Shown here in pieces: positions 10,791 through 21,868 of a stretch of DNA of 64,000 nt. A program made the position numbers and the translations under genes. This DNA comes from Undaria pinnatifida (lineage: Eukaryota > Sar > Phaeophyceae > Laminariales > Alariaceae): assembly GCA_012845835.1 (NCBI GenBank), contig JABAKD010000004.1, positions 4,124,265 to 4,188,264 on the forward strand. Reading direction: 5' to 3'. Each line of letters begins with the position of its first letter. Positions within the stretch are counted from its first letter, which is position 1. The notes under the pieces were generated by a model. It saw only the letters and a list, made by a program, of their open reading frames with translations. It did no database searches and had not been told where the DNA came from.

Positions 10791-11044
10791 AATCTGCACC
10801 CCCCCCTGCCCCTCTTGCCCCAACGTGACCCGACAAGGAGTAGGGATCGGCCGCGTCTGACGCGCTGGAGTCGTGGATCTTTAACAGCGCCTTCTTAACT
10901 TCCTTCTTGTTGCTGGATTTCCCTCCCATGACGGCCGTGTGGCCCACCTGCGGTTCTAAAACGTTACAGGCGACGCGCGGGCTGCAGCCGGCCAGGGGCT
11001 GAAAGGTTATGGCAGATAGTAATAATCCAGCGGCGACAACCGTG

Positions 11045-11262
11045 GCGACTCTCACGTGTACCGATGGTGCTGAGCCCCAGCACCCGCGACAACGTAACAA
11101 CTGTCCTACTCTTTTAAATTGACCACGCCACGCCGTCGGAATCTTTGAAACCCGTGGAGGCCCTCAAGTGTACCGTTAATTCTGGGCCCCAATATCCGCA
11201 ATAACGTAGCAACTGTCGTATTCTATCAATTGGCCACGCCACACCGTCGTAACCTCCTCCCC
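11045..11262. repeat. Tandem duplication, period ~112 bp
   Basis: The pieces GTGTACCG..., CAACGTAACAACTGTC and CCACGCCACGCCGTCG recur about 112 bp later as GTGTACCG, ATAACGTAGCAACTGTC and CCACGCCACACCGTCG. The downstream flank CCTCCCCAGCTGGTTGGC also occurs near 10337, so this block belongs to a wider local family. Confidence 0.7.
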
Positions 11263-11559
11263 AGCTGGTTGGCTTGAAAGAGGCCAGCTAGACGATACCC
11301 AAGACGGTGTATACTGTCAACAAGGAAACCGGAATAAAGGCAGACACAACCATAACTTCCAATTTAATACCGAGCCGGCCTATTTAACATTTACCTGCAT
11401 CTATCCTCGCCGACAAGCTTGGCGAACCCATGCGTAACCTACGAGGTAAGATTTGGTTATGAAAATTGCTGTCGATGAACAAGGAACGATCATGCGCCCG
11501 CAGATCATGACGAGCAGTCGTGCTTTGATAGCGTGCAAACATGGAGGTGGTGAGCAAGC

Positions 11560-11900
11560 ACTGAGCTCATGTGATCACGGGTCAACATTTTCTCACGAGG
11601 AAACGTCCCCCGCTTGCTCATCGGCAAGCGCTGAGTTGCATTTGATCACGAGCCAACATGGTTTTATTCGTGAGCAAACACCATTTGATCACGAGCAAAC
11701 ATGGTTTTGCTCACGAGTAAACATCATTTGACCACGGGCAAACATGGCTTTGCCCATGAGCAAAAATCCCTTGATCACGAGCAAACATCATTTGAACACG
11801 AGCAAATACGTTTTTTCTTATGAGCAAACACCATTTGATCACGAGCAAACACCGTTTGAGCAACCATCGTTTGATCACGAGCAAACATTGAGGTTGAACT
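11560..11900. repeat. Minisatellite of GATCACGAGCAAACA units
   Basis: About ten copies of TTTGATCACGAGCAAACA and variants follow each other with spacers of 10-20 bp. Several units contain the near-palindrome GAGCAAACATGGTTTTGCTC, so transcripts could fold. Confidence 0.75.
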
Positions 11901-12789
11901 CGAGGAGGCACCCATTGAACTCGAGGATGCACCCGGTAACCCTCAGTTCTGGCGATTGCGCTCGCACGGGCGTTGCATGCGGCAAGATCGTGACGACGGA
12001 GGCATTGGGGCTATATATTAGTAGTCATCGCTGTATATTACAGACGTTGAGCACGACTACCAACACGCAACTACGGTCGGCCACGAAGCGTGGATGCATG
12101 CATCGCCTACATTGTACCAGGTTGCGTGATGTCGAGCGTATGTATGAAACTTACCTATTGCTGTGTAATACCTGTGTACGAAACATGATATCCTAGTCGC
12201 CGAATGCCCTTGCAGGACTGTAAGCACGGAAGGAAGTACATTAGTGAGCGTTTAGGACGAATACATGGGAAAATTCGTTTGGTTGGCTGCACCATTAGCA
12301 CCATGGCATCTCTTTTAGCTTACGCCCTCGGGAAATATCCCAGTTCGATTATGCCCGTGGCAACTGCTCGCCCACTAAGCCCAACGGCATACCCGTGAGC
12401 CATCACCCCCCAAGCTCAGCCTGTCTCTGTTACAGGAGACGCCAGAATATGCTTCGTGGGTTTGCCTCAAGCGAACCGGATGAAACGTTGTAACGCTTCC
12501 TAAAGCCTTCCTTAGGTAGTGTATTCAAGGGTGGTGGGCATTGTAAAAATATACACATATATCTGCATATCAAATGTAGACCGAAGGGTACGGAATGTAC
12601 AATGTATGTATTACTTTTGTATTGTTTTTAGTTACGTTTGAAGTTGAAATCCGTGTATCTGTTTCGTGCTTTCGTTCTCCTGTTTCATTTGTAGGCTATT
12701 TAAAATAACTGCATGGACTGCCTACTGATTTATTTATTATTCATTGTTGAACGCGAGGATGCAAACATTCATTAATCTAGGGGGAAGAT
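11901..12789. other. No gene seen
   Basis: No recognisable coding or RNA feature between the two repeat blocks; A+T content rises after 12540. Confidence 0.45.
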
Positions 12790-13960
12790 TCGACCAGCCT
12801 CCTCCCTTCGCCAGGTCTTGCAAAACCTACGTGGCGAAGGGTAGGGGCTGCGCACTATGAAGATACGATGCGTCGCGGTGGACTGTCGGATCACTCCTCA
12901 AGACAAGCCCACCGTTGGACGCATGAGAAATATGTGTGGGACTACTTAACTCGTGCATACCGGAACTTCGGGAGTTCGGGCTCTGCTGAACGAGGCTTAC
13001 CACGCGACCCTTGCCAGGGTGGTGGACTCGGCGCTCGCTCACCCACACTAAATTATTCACAGAATACAGACACAGGAGATATTTGCCTACCGAACGCCTC
13101 TCCGGACAACGGACTCAGCGATGAACTCCCCGTTGTATTTACTGTCGAGATCTTCACTGTCTAGAAAGGGATTGTTTATGATTTGGTGTTAATCGAAAGG
13201 ATGCAACATGCATTTATCTAGGGTGGAACGCGACGAGCTACCACGCTTCGTCTGAGCCTGCAGTGCCCATGTGACGAAGAGTGGAGGCTGCGCACTCAGA
13301 ATATACGATGTGTCGCGGTGGGCTGCCGGTTCCCTCCTCAAAACAAGCCCACCGTTGGACGCATGAGAGATGTGTGTGGGACTACTTCATCCGTGCGTAC
13401 CGGAACTCCGGAGTCCGGGCTCTGCTGAACGAGGCTTACCACGCGACCCTTACCAGGGTGGTGGACTCGGCGCTCGCTCGCCCGCACTACGTCTCTCACA
13501 GAATACAGACACAGGGAATCATCGCCTCAGTGATGACCCCCCAGCTGTATTTACTGACTATATCTTCTGGCAAGACTAGGGGCTGGCTGTTTTTTGAGGT
13601 TAGTCGTAGTGGCTATAGTCTTGTTAGCCTAGAGTTCAATAAGGGGAGCGATGGACGGCCTATCCTCCGTCTGACCTGCGAAGCGCACGTCAGAGCGTTG
13701 GTTTGGCGCCCTAAGCATGAACAAAAGTGCGATGCGTCACAGGGGCTGCGGAAAACTCCACAAAACGGGCCCCGTGTAGACGCCTGGAAGGTGTGCGTAA
13801 GGCTACTCCACTCGCGCCTACCGAATCTCCTCGAGTTCGGACTCAGCCGATCGACATTTACCGTTTAACCTTCTTTCGAGGGAACGGGCTCAGCCCTCGA
13901 TCGCTCGTGCTACACCTTTCACAGCACAGGCAGCCTACCGCTCCAGCGCGGTTGCCATGC
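12790..13960. repeat. Three tandem copies of a ~420-440 bp unit
   Basis: Anchors such as GCCCACCGTTGGACGCATGAG (12907, 13347; diverged at 13769) and GGTGGTGGACTCGGCGCTCGCTC mark three units. Copies 1 and 2 are similar along most of their length; copy 3 is much more diverged. In copy 2 a plus frame is open across the unit (AHRWTHERCVWDYFIRAYR, NEAYHATLTRVVDSALARP); in copy 1 the same peptide needs one frameshift. I do not recognise the peptide. Confidence 0.75.
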
Positions 13961-16064
13961 TATCGACTCTTCTGTGAAAACTCGGGAACCTCCCGCCCCC
14001 CGCGGCACCCCGGTGGGGTGCAAACCCCCCGGTGTGCCGGGGGTGGCGGGAGTCTATCGCCCGCTTTACATGCTCCGCTCATAAAAATGTATCTAGCTAG
14101 ATGTGGAGTCTTATTACGTACTACCATACCAGGCACTCATACCACCGTACGTAGCCTGTTATTCTTATTTTGTCGACTTGCTACTTATCCTGGTCTGTAC
14201 AACGTAAATACTCGGCGTCAAATATCGTCCTAACGTTATTGCTGTTAACAAACTTCGTATACCCTCCGCCACAATGAATGTATTTAAATGAGACTATTTT
14301 TTACCAGAGCCTAGATCGGTCGTTCGTTCATCACAAGTCTAAATAACAAGATCTATATACGAAGCACGGGATATGGTGCGTGCGCTACTCTTCTCTCTTT
14401 CTTTCACTCTCACTGTCACTATCGTTTTCTCCCTTATCAGTGGCCACTGATCTAATCAGCGTGGCGCTGCGGGCTGGCGGCATCTGCCAGCAACTCGTGA
14501 GATTCTCCTCCGTGCACAGTAGTATTACGCGCCACCTGTTCGCTACCTCCAACATTAGTATGTATATAGACTCTATTTTTCTTTTATTAAATAAATCAAA
14601 TCGTGCACACCCCGCACAGGTCAGTCCACCGTAGATCGCGCTGGCTCCTTTCGAGGGTAGCTTACCGGTGAGCTATGCGAGCTACATGAGCTACACCTGT
14701 CTTGCTGGCTTGAGCTACTGGGCATGGCTCATCTGCACTTGTTTTCGAGCTTACGCTATAACACGGGAGCTTAGGGTATAACGAGAACGACTCAAGCTCC
14801 CTCTAATCGCTCTATCAAATCCTCCCTCGCTTAACGCGAGAGAGGTTTTGTGAAGGCAGTCCTTTGCCAGATATACTATAGAACAAGCGAGTCTCGGCCT
14901 TGGCCAACAACCGTCCAAGACCAAGACCAGGCCGAGACTGCTGAACACGCGACCCCAATAACGCGGAGACCATTTACACCAGCAGCAGCGGTAGAGCGCC
15001 AAACTCCGCGCCCCATATTTTTATTGGGCGTTGCAGCTCCGATCGCACAAGCACCTCCTCCCAGTCCAGGGGAGATTATTGAAATGCCGTCCTCTTGTTT
15101 TCATACTGATTTGAGAATAATATCAGGTAGTAGGTGCTGAAAAGCGTTTTCATCGACTTATGACGTATCATGTAGGCCTTATATCATGTACGCACCACTA
15201 TCAACTTTAGCTTGATTTTGAAGTTGAACCGCGTTGTGAAGCTCAGTATACGCATCAACGTCGATGGTACTTTCGCGTAACGGGACCATGCCCCTTCGAA
15301 AGCTGCCTCTTCCACTGCTAACTGCATATATGTTACCAGACCCCAGGTACCAGATATTGCTTACTCATATGAGTACATCTGACACCGCAAGTCTGCCTTG
15401 CAGGCCTGCGAATCCTATCATATGGTCTGATGTACTGCACTTTTTAGGGCTACCAGCACAGTGATTATCACAAGTACCGGCAGCTTATACTGCGAGTAGT
15501 GGCTGATGGTGTGATGTTATTCCCTTTCATTTCCACGTTTTATCCTCTTTCATTTTCTTTTCCAAATGACTTGACTGTTGATCAGCAGAGCTATCATACC
15601 ACAAGCAATCACATTTGCCGGTGGTTGGGGCAAGAGGGGCTGGGGGACAGGCACAAACATTTATCCTGCCCGTCCCTCTGCCCAAGCTACTCTGTCCTTT
15701 GCTATGATTTAACGCGAAAAACAAAGTCTTAATCGCAAATAATGCGAAAGATTATTGTCTCAGCCGCAAAAAGTGACATGTCATCGCTACGTCAGTCAAA
15801 TACTGCTGTTGTATTGTTAGCAGTATCATAGATCGCGACAGCAGTTCATATGATGTATTTTTACACAGCAAAAGTCCACTACCTGCTGTATTACTCTAGA
15901 ATCGAGACAAAGCCCAGACAGAAACAATTGTTCATGACATGACCTGTGATTGTTGCCTTAGTCTGGCGCAAACGGCAGGAAGGATTCTCCACTTGGGTGT
16001 CCGTGCCTCCCACACCCAGCGTCCTCCACCGCAACCAGCCTTTTGTGCCGACCCCAACCCGAGC
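13961..16064. other. No gene seen
   Basis: About 2.1 kb with only short unconvincing frames. Contains a pyrimidine-rich tract (14390-14440) and one inverted repeat at 14891-14938. Confidence 0.45.
14891..14938. repeat. Inverted repeat with 10 bp arms
   Basis: GTCTCGGCCT at 14891 pairs with AGGCCGAGAC at 14929-14938; the inner TTGG/CCAA bases extend the pairing. Confidence 0.7.
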
Positions 16065-16523
16065 TCACGAATCAACGGGCCCAGCAGCCGGCGCTCCCAC
16101 GGAGCACGACATACACTGCTCGTAATTTAGTTTCACAACCAAATCTTCGAGCCATCCCTTCTCCCCCGTCTCAAACTGCCGCTGCTGCTGCCCCTGCGCC
16201 TGCTGCTTTACAGTGCTCTCGCTCCCAGTATCAAGCAGTGGGATTACGAGCTGTGACGTCCAAACAGGGGGTGGTGCCGCCGGAGGTTGCAACTGCTGCT
16301 GCTGCTTCAATGGCAGCTGCAAGAGCTTGTCCTGCTCTTCCCCCCTCGTATCTAATTCCGCTTCATCTCTGCAAGCCACAACCACCATCCAATTTTCCTC
16401 CGTCCTGAACTGCTGCTGCTGCTGCTCCTGCGGCTGCTGCTGCTCCTGCGGCTGCTGCTGTGCAGTGCTGTCACTCCCAGTCTCACGTAGTGGGATTACG
16501 AGCTGTGACCCACATCTGACCAC
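16065..16523 (-). CDS. Possible Gln-rich protein exon
   Basis: A 152-codon minus frame carries an internal duplication: SQLVIPLRETGSDSTAQQQ near the start and SQLVIPLLDTGSESTVKQQ about 80 residues later, each followed by Gln-rich runs. The second part ends with a less biased stretch (EKGWLEDLVVKLNYEQC). The bias and the repeated 50 bp DNA unit (16213-16262 and 16460-16510) could also arise from a non-coding trinucleotide expansion. A splice acceptor (CACAG before CTCGTAATC) would join it to the coiled-coil frame upstream. I do not recognise a family. Confidence 0.3.
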   Translation of the reverse strand: MVRCGSQLVIPLRETGSDSTAQQQPQEQQQPQEQQQQQFRTEENWMVVVACRDEAELDTRGEEQDKLLQLPLKQQQQLQPPAAPPPVWTSQLVIPLLDTGSESTVKQQAQGQQQRQFETGEKGWLEDLVVKLNYEQCMSCSVGAPAAGPVDS

Positions 16524-16876
16524 GCCCGCTCCCCTCTCTGGTATCTGACTTTGCTGCGAAATCTCTCATATTTGCTCCTTCTGTCGTGAAGAGAAGCTGA
16601 GAGCTCGAGGAGAATTTGCGAGTACTCGCAAATGATGAGTTTGCTTTCCTCAATGCAACCTTCCATCCTGTAGAACTCGTCCTATCCTGCCGAAATCTGG
16701 TCTATGGTCCGGAAACCATAACGGAAACCACCCTCGATTTCTTTCCCGAGTTGATTCCTTATTGCGAGCAACTTTTCCAGCTCCCGCATCTTGGCCCTTT
16801 GAGAGCTCCCCGCTCTCTCTGCCGACGCTTTCACGTCCCGGTCCACAACGCCCATATTTACCTCACCCTCAGGCAT
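16496..16876 (-). CDS. Possible coiled-coil protein, in-frame TAG
   Basis: The minus frame from 16876 reads VKASAERAGSSQRAKMRELEK, LLAIRNQLGKEIEGG and FRTIDQISAG, meets a TAG at 16682-16684, and continues in the same frame with DEFYRMEGCIEESKLI, LLELSASLHDRRSKYERF and RSKVRYQRGERAW to a stop at 16496. Both halves look like amphipathic helix with Lys/Glu/Arg bias. The TAG could be a real nonsense mutation, an intron edge, or a sign that the frame is not coding. Function unknown. Confidence 0.3.
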
Positions 16877-17572
16877 GGTTCAAATAAGGCATCCAGCTCG
16901 CTCCCTTTCACGGGGAGGGCTGTTTTTCATATATATCTCCAGCTAGCTCTCTTCCGCAGAATAGCCCACGACACCAACACTCTTTGCTTCGAACAGGGAT
17001 AGTACAGCGTACGGTACGCGATAATTATCGTGTTTGTTGATCCCTACAAAGCGCAGAAGGCTTACCTGTTGAGCTGACAGTAGTGGGGTAGTGGAGTCAC
17101 CGGTATGAAGACAAGTAAAAGACATACATATATATTACGTTGCTCCTGGCCAAGGCCCATCGTGGAGAGAAGACTCACTCGGTAGGAGGAGCACAACGAG
17201 GAGTGACGGCGAAATCGCTAAAATAATTCCACCATCCCGATATACCGCTACGATGTAGCCGACCTATCACTCGAAACCCCTTCTATACTCAACCGCAATC
17301 ATATCCGTATCATATCCAAGCATACAATCAACAGAATATCTTAAAGCTAGTGTGTGAAACGAAAAACAAGGAGGCCGCTCAGGAAATTGATATTTATGAG
17401 TAGTTCTATGTAGGCTATAATGTTGTTACCAGGTATCACATACAGCAGTATGATACCGTTATCATTTGTCGACTGTGTGCCAGTTTACTGATTCGCAAGC
17501 CCTCTTTCCTCTCTCCTACTCTGACGGTTGGCTGCTGCCACAGCGCCCACACCGTACGTTCCGCGTTCAGGC
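16877..17572. other. Intergenic, no gene seen
   Basis: No supported feature; one TACCAGGTA at 17429. Confidence 0.4.
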
Positions 17573-18727
17573 ATGGGTCGAATCGACACGAAGGCGAAAC
17601 ATAGGAGGCCTGTGTCTGAAACCGCTTTGCCCAGCCGAGGGCAACGAAAAAGAGCTTTGAAGAAAGCGTCGCTGATCAAGAAGATCAGCCTCACCGAGCG
17701 GGTCCAAAGAGTAACAGGAGAGCCCAAGGTATGCCATGCATGGTATTGTGCATGGAATATTGTACGCGGTGCGACCTTTTTTTGTCCGCGAAATCCTTGT
17801 ACAATCCGCGCTCTCGCCGCCTCAATCGCTGATCACGCATCATAGCTGTTGATAAAACCGACTTTTCAACAAGAAAAATCGTGATGATCCTTCGCACGCA
17901 AACCTCCGACAAAGATAGAGAAGGCAGGTCTAATGCGACGCGTGTGACATGCCCTACTCTACTATCAAATACTTTAGCTTCGGCCTTGCGTCCCTTGTGC
18001 AGTCGATACTTTAGCTTCGGCCTTGCGTCCCTTGTGCAGTCGATACTTTAGCTTCGGCCTTGCGTCCCTTGTGCAGTCGAAGGTATGACGCCGAGTCTTA
18101 CAGATGATTTTCTTGTCTTCTTGTGGTTCTTGTGACCAAACGGTGCTCATGTGAGCCGCAAGTATATTGATGGTTCTCGACTTGCCCGATGTCTCCATGC
18201 AAAATTCCTTGATGATCGGGTTGTGATACATGGCACTGGCTGACATCACCAACGTCTTCACTCTTCACCTATTTATGCACGAGCCGTAAAACGATCGCCG
18301 GCTTCTCTCATATGCTCTACACTGCCTTCCGTTTCTTTCATTAGTTGCTCACTCGACAACTTCGCTCTTTGTACGCGCACGCACAGCGTTAGTCGATGCA
18401 CACGTGCTGTCATGTACTTACACTTCTTCTCACTTTTTACCTGTTACTGACAAATGTGCGTTTTGCTGTCAGGATGGAGGAGATCTGGCAGAAGCTGAAG
18501 ACAGTACCATTGTGACAGGGGAAAAGCTTAAGTGCACCAAGCGGGTAGTCTTTCAACGGGTGATCAGCAACAAAGGAAAGAGGACTTTGATGGCGACTGA
18601 AATGGGACAAGTCAACGCCGTCCTTGCTGCCGACTCTTTCAAACAGGACCCTTTTCTAGCGATACAGGCGAGGATACTCGTAGAGAACGTCTTCTATGCA
18701 TGCCCGGTGCTAATGGAACACGGATAG
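17573..18727 (+). CDS. SLX9: SLX9-like ribosome biogenesis protein (two exons)
   Basis: Exon 1 (17573-17728) encodes MGRIDTKAKHRRPV through ALKKASLIKKISLTERVQ and ends CCCAAG before GTATGC. Exon 2 (18473-18727) follows TGTCAG and encodes KCTKRVVFQRVISNKGKRTLMA then ExxQVNAVLA..SFK.DPFLAIQARI and a stop. Both junctions are phase 0; the product is 136 residues. The basic N-terminus and the C-terminal xQVNxVLxxxxFKxDPxxAIxxHI-type signature match the SLX9/FAM207 family, small nucleolar proteins of 40S pre-ribosome maturation and export. Most family members are longer, so a middle exon in the 744 bp intron may have been missed. An in-frame ATG at 17528 would add 15 residues; I prefer 17573 because the basic conserved region starts there. 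Confidence 0.6.
17971..18081. repeat. 37 bp tandem repeat, three copies, in the SLX9-like intron
   Basis: ACTTTAGCTTCGGCC...GTGCAGTCGAT begins at 17971, 18008 and 18045. The three copies are identical, so the expansion is recent. Confidence 0.9.
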
Positions 18728-19596
18728 TTTGACCAAAAAGTTACCAAACATTTTGTTGGAATTGTTTGCCAAACGATTTCCAGTATCGTCACTATGGGGA
18801 AAAAACGATTAAATAATGTTTTCTTATTCTTTTTTAGTCAAGCGCCCCATTTGGTCAATTTTGATCAAGCCTCGATCAACAGTGTCTACCAAGCACGATC
18901 GACCTTCGATCTCGAGATGGAGACAATCAATGATCACCCCTCTTCGTTCCGGACAAGGTCACATGAGTGTAGGTGACAGCGCTGAAGAGTTCATGTTGAT
19001 TCACGTCCTAGAACGTGAGAGGTTGCTTGTGTTGTCCTGTGGCCTTCCGTCAAATCCGCTCAATATTCTAGTTTTTAGCATGTTGGAAGGGTTTTGTCTC
19101 TGTTTTCCACACACCAGCCGCCAAATGTATTTTTAACAAAAGGCTGGTCAGCACCCGCCGAACGTCACCGGCCGTATTGTGAGCACTGTGCACCAAGGGT
19201 GGGTCGGAGGCCCCTGTAACGAGCTCGCCACATTCAGATTTCACGACGCTATCGTTGACTTCGTTGCACGCAGTGTGTGGAGCACACGAAATCACGCAGC
19301 GTCTAATGCAAGAAATTCTCGACAGAAAGTCTGAAGCAGATGTTCGCCAAGATTGCCGCCAGAAAACCCATTGTTGCCGGAAAATTGGAAAGTTAAAAAC
19401 ACAAACTGCAAAAAATTGGCCCATAGTCAAAATGGTCCAGGCAAACTTTGGCTGGGATCTTCGAAATTAAAGTTTCCCCGTAAACATCGGCTTTTCCATT
19501 AGCACCGGTCTAACACACCTCACGCCGATTGAATCCCTCCGCACCCCGCGACACTGACAATACCGTAACTGTTCTAAAATACTGAAACCGTGGCAG
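18728..19596. other. No certain gene; possible intron/exons of the next gene
   Basis: A plus frame around 19320-19390 reads SLKQMFAKIAARKPIVAGKLE and could be an exon of the gene ending at 19809, but its borders do not give a consistent splice phase, so I do not call it. Confidence 0.3.
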
Positions 19597-19809
19597 GCTC
19601 ATCTTCGGCAAAAAGCTCAAGCTGCCCCTCCTGTTGCCGACAGCAAGACCGGAAACCCCAAGAAAAAAACAAAAGTTTCCAGTACCAGTCAGGGCAGAGG
19701 ATCGAAGACTGTAGTGAAGCACGCCCAAGAATCCCGAGGCAGTCGATTCCAGAGCGTCAAAGCTAAACCTTACAAGGGAAGGAACGCCAAGATGAGAGTC
19801 AAGCGATGA
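19597..19809 (+). CDS. Possible terminal exon of a basic, probably nuclear, protein
   Basis: After a splice-acceptor-like GTGGCAG, 71 codons run in phase 0 to TGA: AHLRQKAQAAPPVADSK, then NPKKKTKVSSTSQGRGSK and finally RFQSVKAKPYKGRNAKMRVKR. The Lys/Arg/Ser-rich tail with KKK and KxxPYKGR clusters is what nucleolar proteins often end with. I cannot name the family and could not trace upstream exons. A stray open frame remains possible. Confidence 0.35.
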   Translation, partial: AHLRQKAQAAPPVADSKTGNPKKKTKVSSTSQGRGSKTVVKHAQESRGSRFQSVKAKPYKGRNAKMRVKR

Positions 19810-19989
19810 CCGCGATTTGGGTCGAAACCGGGGTTTTGGGTTCGACATTATTGCTGTTTCTGGCCTTCGGGTTAGATGGGATGATGCCGCTGCTGTTGGG
19901 GGGTGCGCGTTGTTCCGGGTGCGTTTTGAAAGGCACCTGGAAAAGTATTGGGTGGAGTGCAGTGCTGCATGCTGCCAAACCAGCTGTCA

Positions 19990-20045
19990 CCTTCGGCACG
20001 AGGGTGTCGTGCAATACGACCTTCGGCACCAGACTGTCGTGCGAT
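19990..20045. repeat. Short tandem duplication
   Basis: CTTCGGCACgAGgcTGTCGTGC-type units occur twice in a row (about 19990 and 20022, period roughly 31 bp). Confidence 0.55.
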
Positions 20046-20560
20046 AACGCACTTGTTCAAGGATTGCTACAGCCAAGTCAGTCCATGTTCCGAGGTGGAC
20101 ATGGTCCACGATCCGTGGCACGTTTAGTGAAGGGGATAAGGGGGCAACGTACCAAATAAACAAGCCTGAACTTTAAATACCATCGGACGAGGAGTTACCC
20201 ATCACTTTTGTGGCACCATGATGGGATATTTACGTCTCATACCGTGGCAGCACAGGCCGACGATGCCACCTGTGAAATGCCGTCTTGCATCATTCCATCA
20301 TTGCGAAATAATTGCATGGCGCCAGTAAGGGCGTATTGTATCAAACGCGACCAAAGATCGGTTACTGTAGCGTGACAACTCCAAAAGCTCTCGACCTCAA
20401 TTCCTCAACTTAGGTACAGGTATCTATCAGCTGGTATCTAGTGGTCATGTGCTGGCAACATTTGAGGTCGACGGAGACTGGTCGGTACTGTACTCAACTT
20501 TGCACACATAAGACAGACCAGATCCCATGTCATGATCTGTCTTTCAGGGCAGGTAGGCCC
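20046..20560. other. No gene seen
   Basis: Spacer before SINE-1; no coding or RNA signal recognised. Confidence 0.4.
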
Positions 20561-20564
20561 CTGG

Positions 20565-20900
20565 TTTAGACTGTTTATTTATTTGTTTTTCGCACACTTC
20601 TACTTTCCAGCTTCTGGACAAGCCGTGGTCACAGGTGTCATCCCTTCTCCCCCCCGGTTCTTGCCTTCATTTTTTATCGCGCATAGGGTTCAGCAATCCC
20701 ACTGCTCGTCGATTTTTCATCGAGTGATGCTAACTCACGCTCTCGCGCTTTCCGCAAGTCAATTTGTGCGCGAAAAAGTCCCCACGAATAAATACAAGTA
20801 AGTATGCTCTCGGGGGGATTCGAACTCACGAAACTGACCTATACCAGGCTCGAAGATAACCTGATACGCCACCGGGGCGACCGGGCTGAGGTCTATACAA
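20565..20900 (-). mobile_element. SINE-1, tRNA-derived, copy A
   Basis: On the minus strand a tRNA-like head carries an A box TGGCGTATCAGG (20881-20870) and a B box GAGTTCGAATCC (20828-20817), followed by a body of about 200 bp and an AAAT-type tail (TTTATTTATTTG on the plus strand at 20571). Copy B lies in the opposite orientation at 58090-58415 and matches along its whole length, including body and tail; a fragment is at 22845-22915. This layout is diagnostic of a SINE transcribed by RNA polymerase III. Confidence 0.85.
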
Positions 20901-21455
20901 GTAGTTGTTACGAATAATTAATAATTAATTGATGTTTGTGACTACTGAAACAACGAAATGTTAGATCGTGTGGCAAGGTACCAGTTCGACTAATAATAAT
21001 AATAAGTGGAACGTGTGCTACTACTGTAGCCCTCAACCTTCTACAGTGAGTGCTAGTGTCTGCTTTGTTTTCGTTGAGATCCTTGGGGGAAGCACGAAAG
21101 CGACAGTATGACTTGCTGTCGTTCTTTTTTGGGTTATTTGTTTTTTCCTTTTGTTTGCTCCCTTATTTCTCTCCCCACCGGCCTTATGCCGGTATCTTCT
21201 TATCTCCCTCTTCTTCGGGTTGTTTTTTCCCCGTGAAACATCAGTTATCTTCGTGTTGTTTTGCCCGTCCAACAACAACAGTTATCTCCTTCGTGTTGTG
21301 TTGTCCGTGCAACAGGTATCTGTTCCTCTTCAGCGCGTGTGTTGTTCTTGCAGCCTTTCTTTCCCTATCTTCTTGAGCATCACATTCTTCAGCACACCTG
21401 TAGTTTGTTTTGCTTATGTAATTATTTTAGTCTACCTGGTACACTATTTTATAAA
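20901..21455. other. No gene seen
   Basis: T-rich sequence without a supported feature; one TACCTGGTA at 21435. Confidence 0.4.
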
Positions 21456-21500
21456 CAATATTTCAAGGACGTCAGCCGTGAGTTCGACGAATTTCTATAT
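21456..21500 (-). repeat. KFVELTADVLEI module, copy a
   Basis: The minus strand encodes KFVELTADVLEI. The core DNA (TTTCAAGGACGTCAGCCGTGAG on plus) is shared with copies at 21809, 31608 and 36849. Confidence 0.7.
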
Positions 21501-21629
21501 TTTTGGTCTGGCTTGTTTTGTTGTGTTCTCGTACCCAGTACGCAATCATTTCACTTGCTCTTACCTTGATGAATTGCGACTGTTTGGTTTACTCTGTTTC
21601 ACAGTCTGTCACCACAGAATTTGTATCTC

Positions 21630-21770
21630 TCTAGGATGAAGAATCAGCACGGATTCTGGGTGTACTGATGTCGTTGGGTAGAAAGAACGGTTTATTGTGA
21701 AGACAACACACACTGAAACATCAGCACCAGTACAGCATCAGCACAGCAGCAGTATGTACCAGCAGGGCTG
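21630..21770. repeat. Repeat H, copy 1
   Basis: CTAGGATGAAGAATCAGCACG and TGTACTGATGTCGTTGGGTAGAAA resemble 52003-52065 (CTAGGATAAAGAACGGCACG, TGTGCTGGATGTCCACGGGTAGAAA). The element type is unknown. Confidence 0.5.
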
Positions 21771-21808
21771 TGCTACTATGTTGTGATGTGGTGGATCGGG
21801 TCGCCGAC

Positions 21809-21868
21809 ATGTACAAATACGTCGAAGTCACGGCTGACGTCCTTGAAATATTTTTTTCAAAATTCAAT
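21809..21868 (+). repeat. KYVEVTADVLEIF module, copy b
   Basis: The plus strand encodes MYKYVEVTADVLEIFFSKFN then a stop. It is an inverted copy of 21456-21500, 310 bp away, so the two form an inverted pair. Confidence 0.7.

Noticed and set aside
13281-13868. 195-codon plus-strand frame as a gene
   Set aside because: It spans copy 2 of a tandem repeat and continues into diverged copy 3; kept only as part of the repeat entry.
19320-19390. Exon SLKQMFAKIAARKP upstream of 19597
   Set aside because: No donor gives the phase required by the next exon.
20812-20890. Genuine tRNA gene
   Set aside because: A and B boxes are present, but there is no good acceptor stem and the sequence continues into a SINE body with an AAAT tail shared with 58090-58415.
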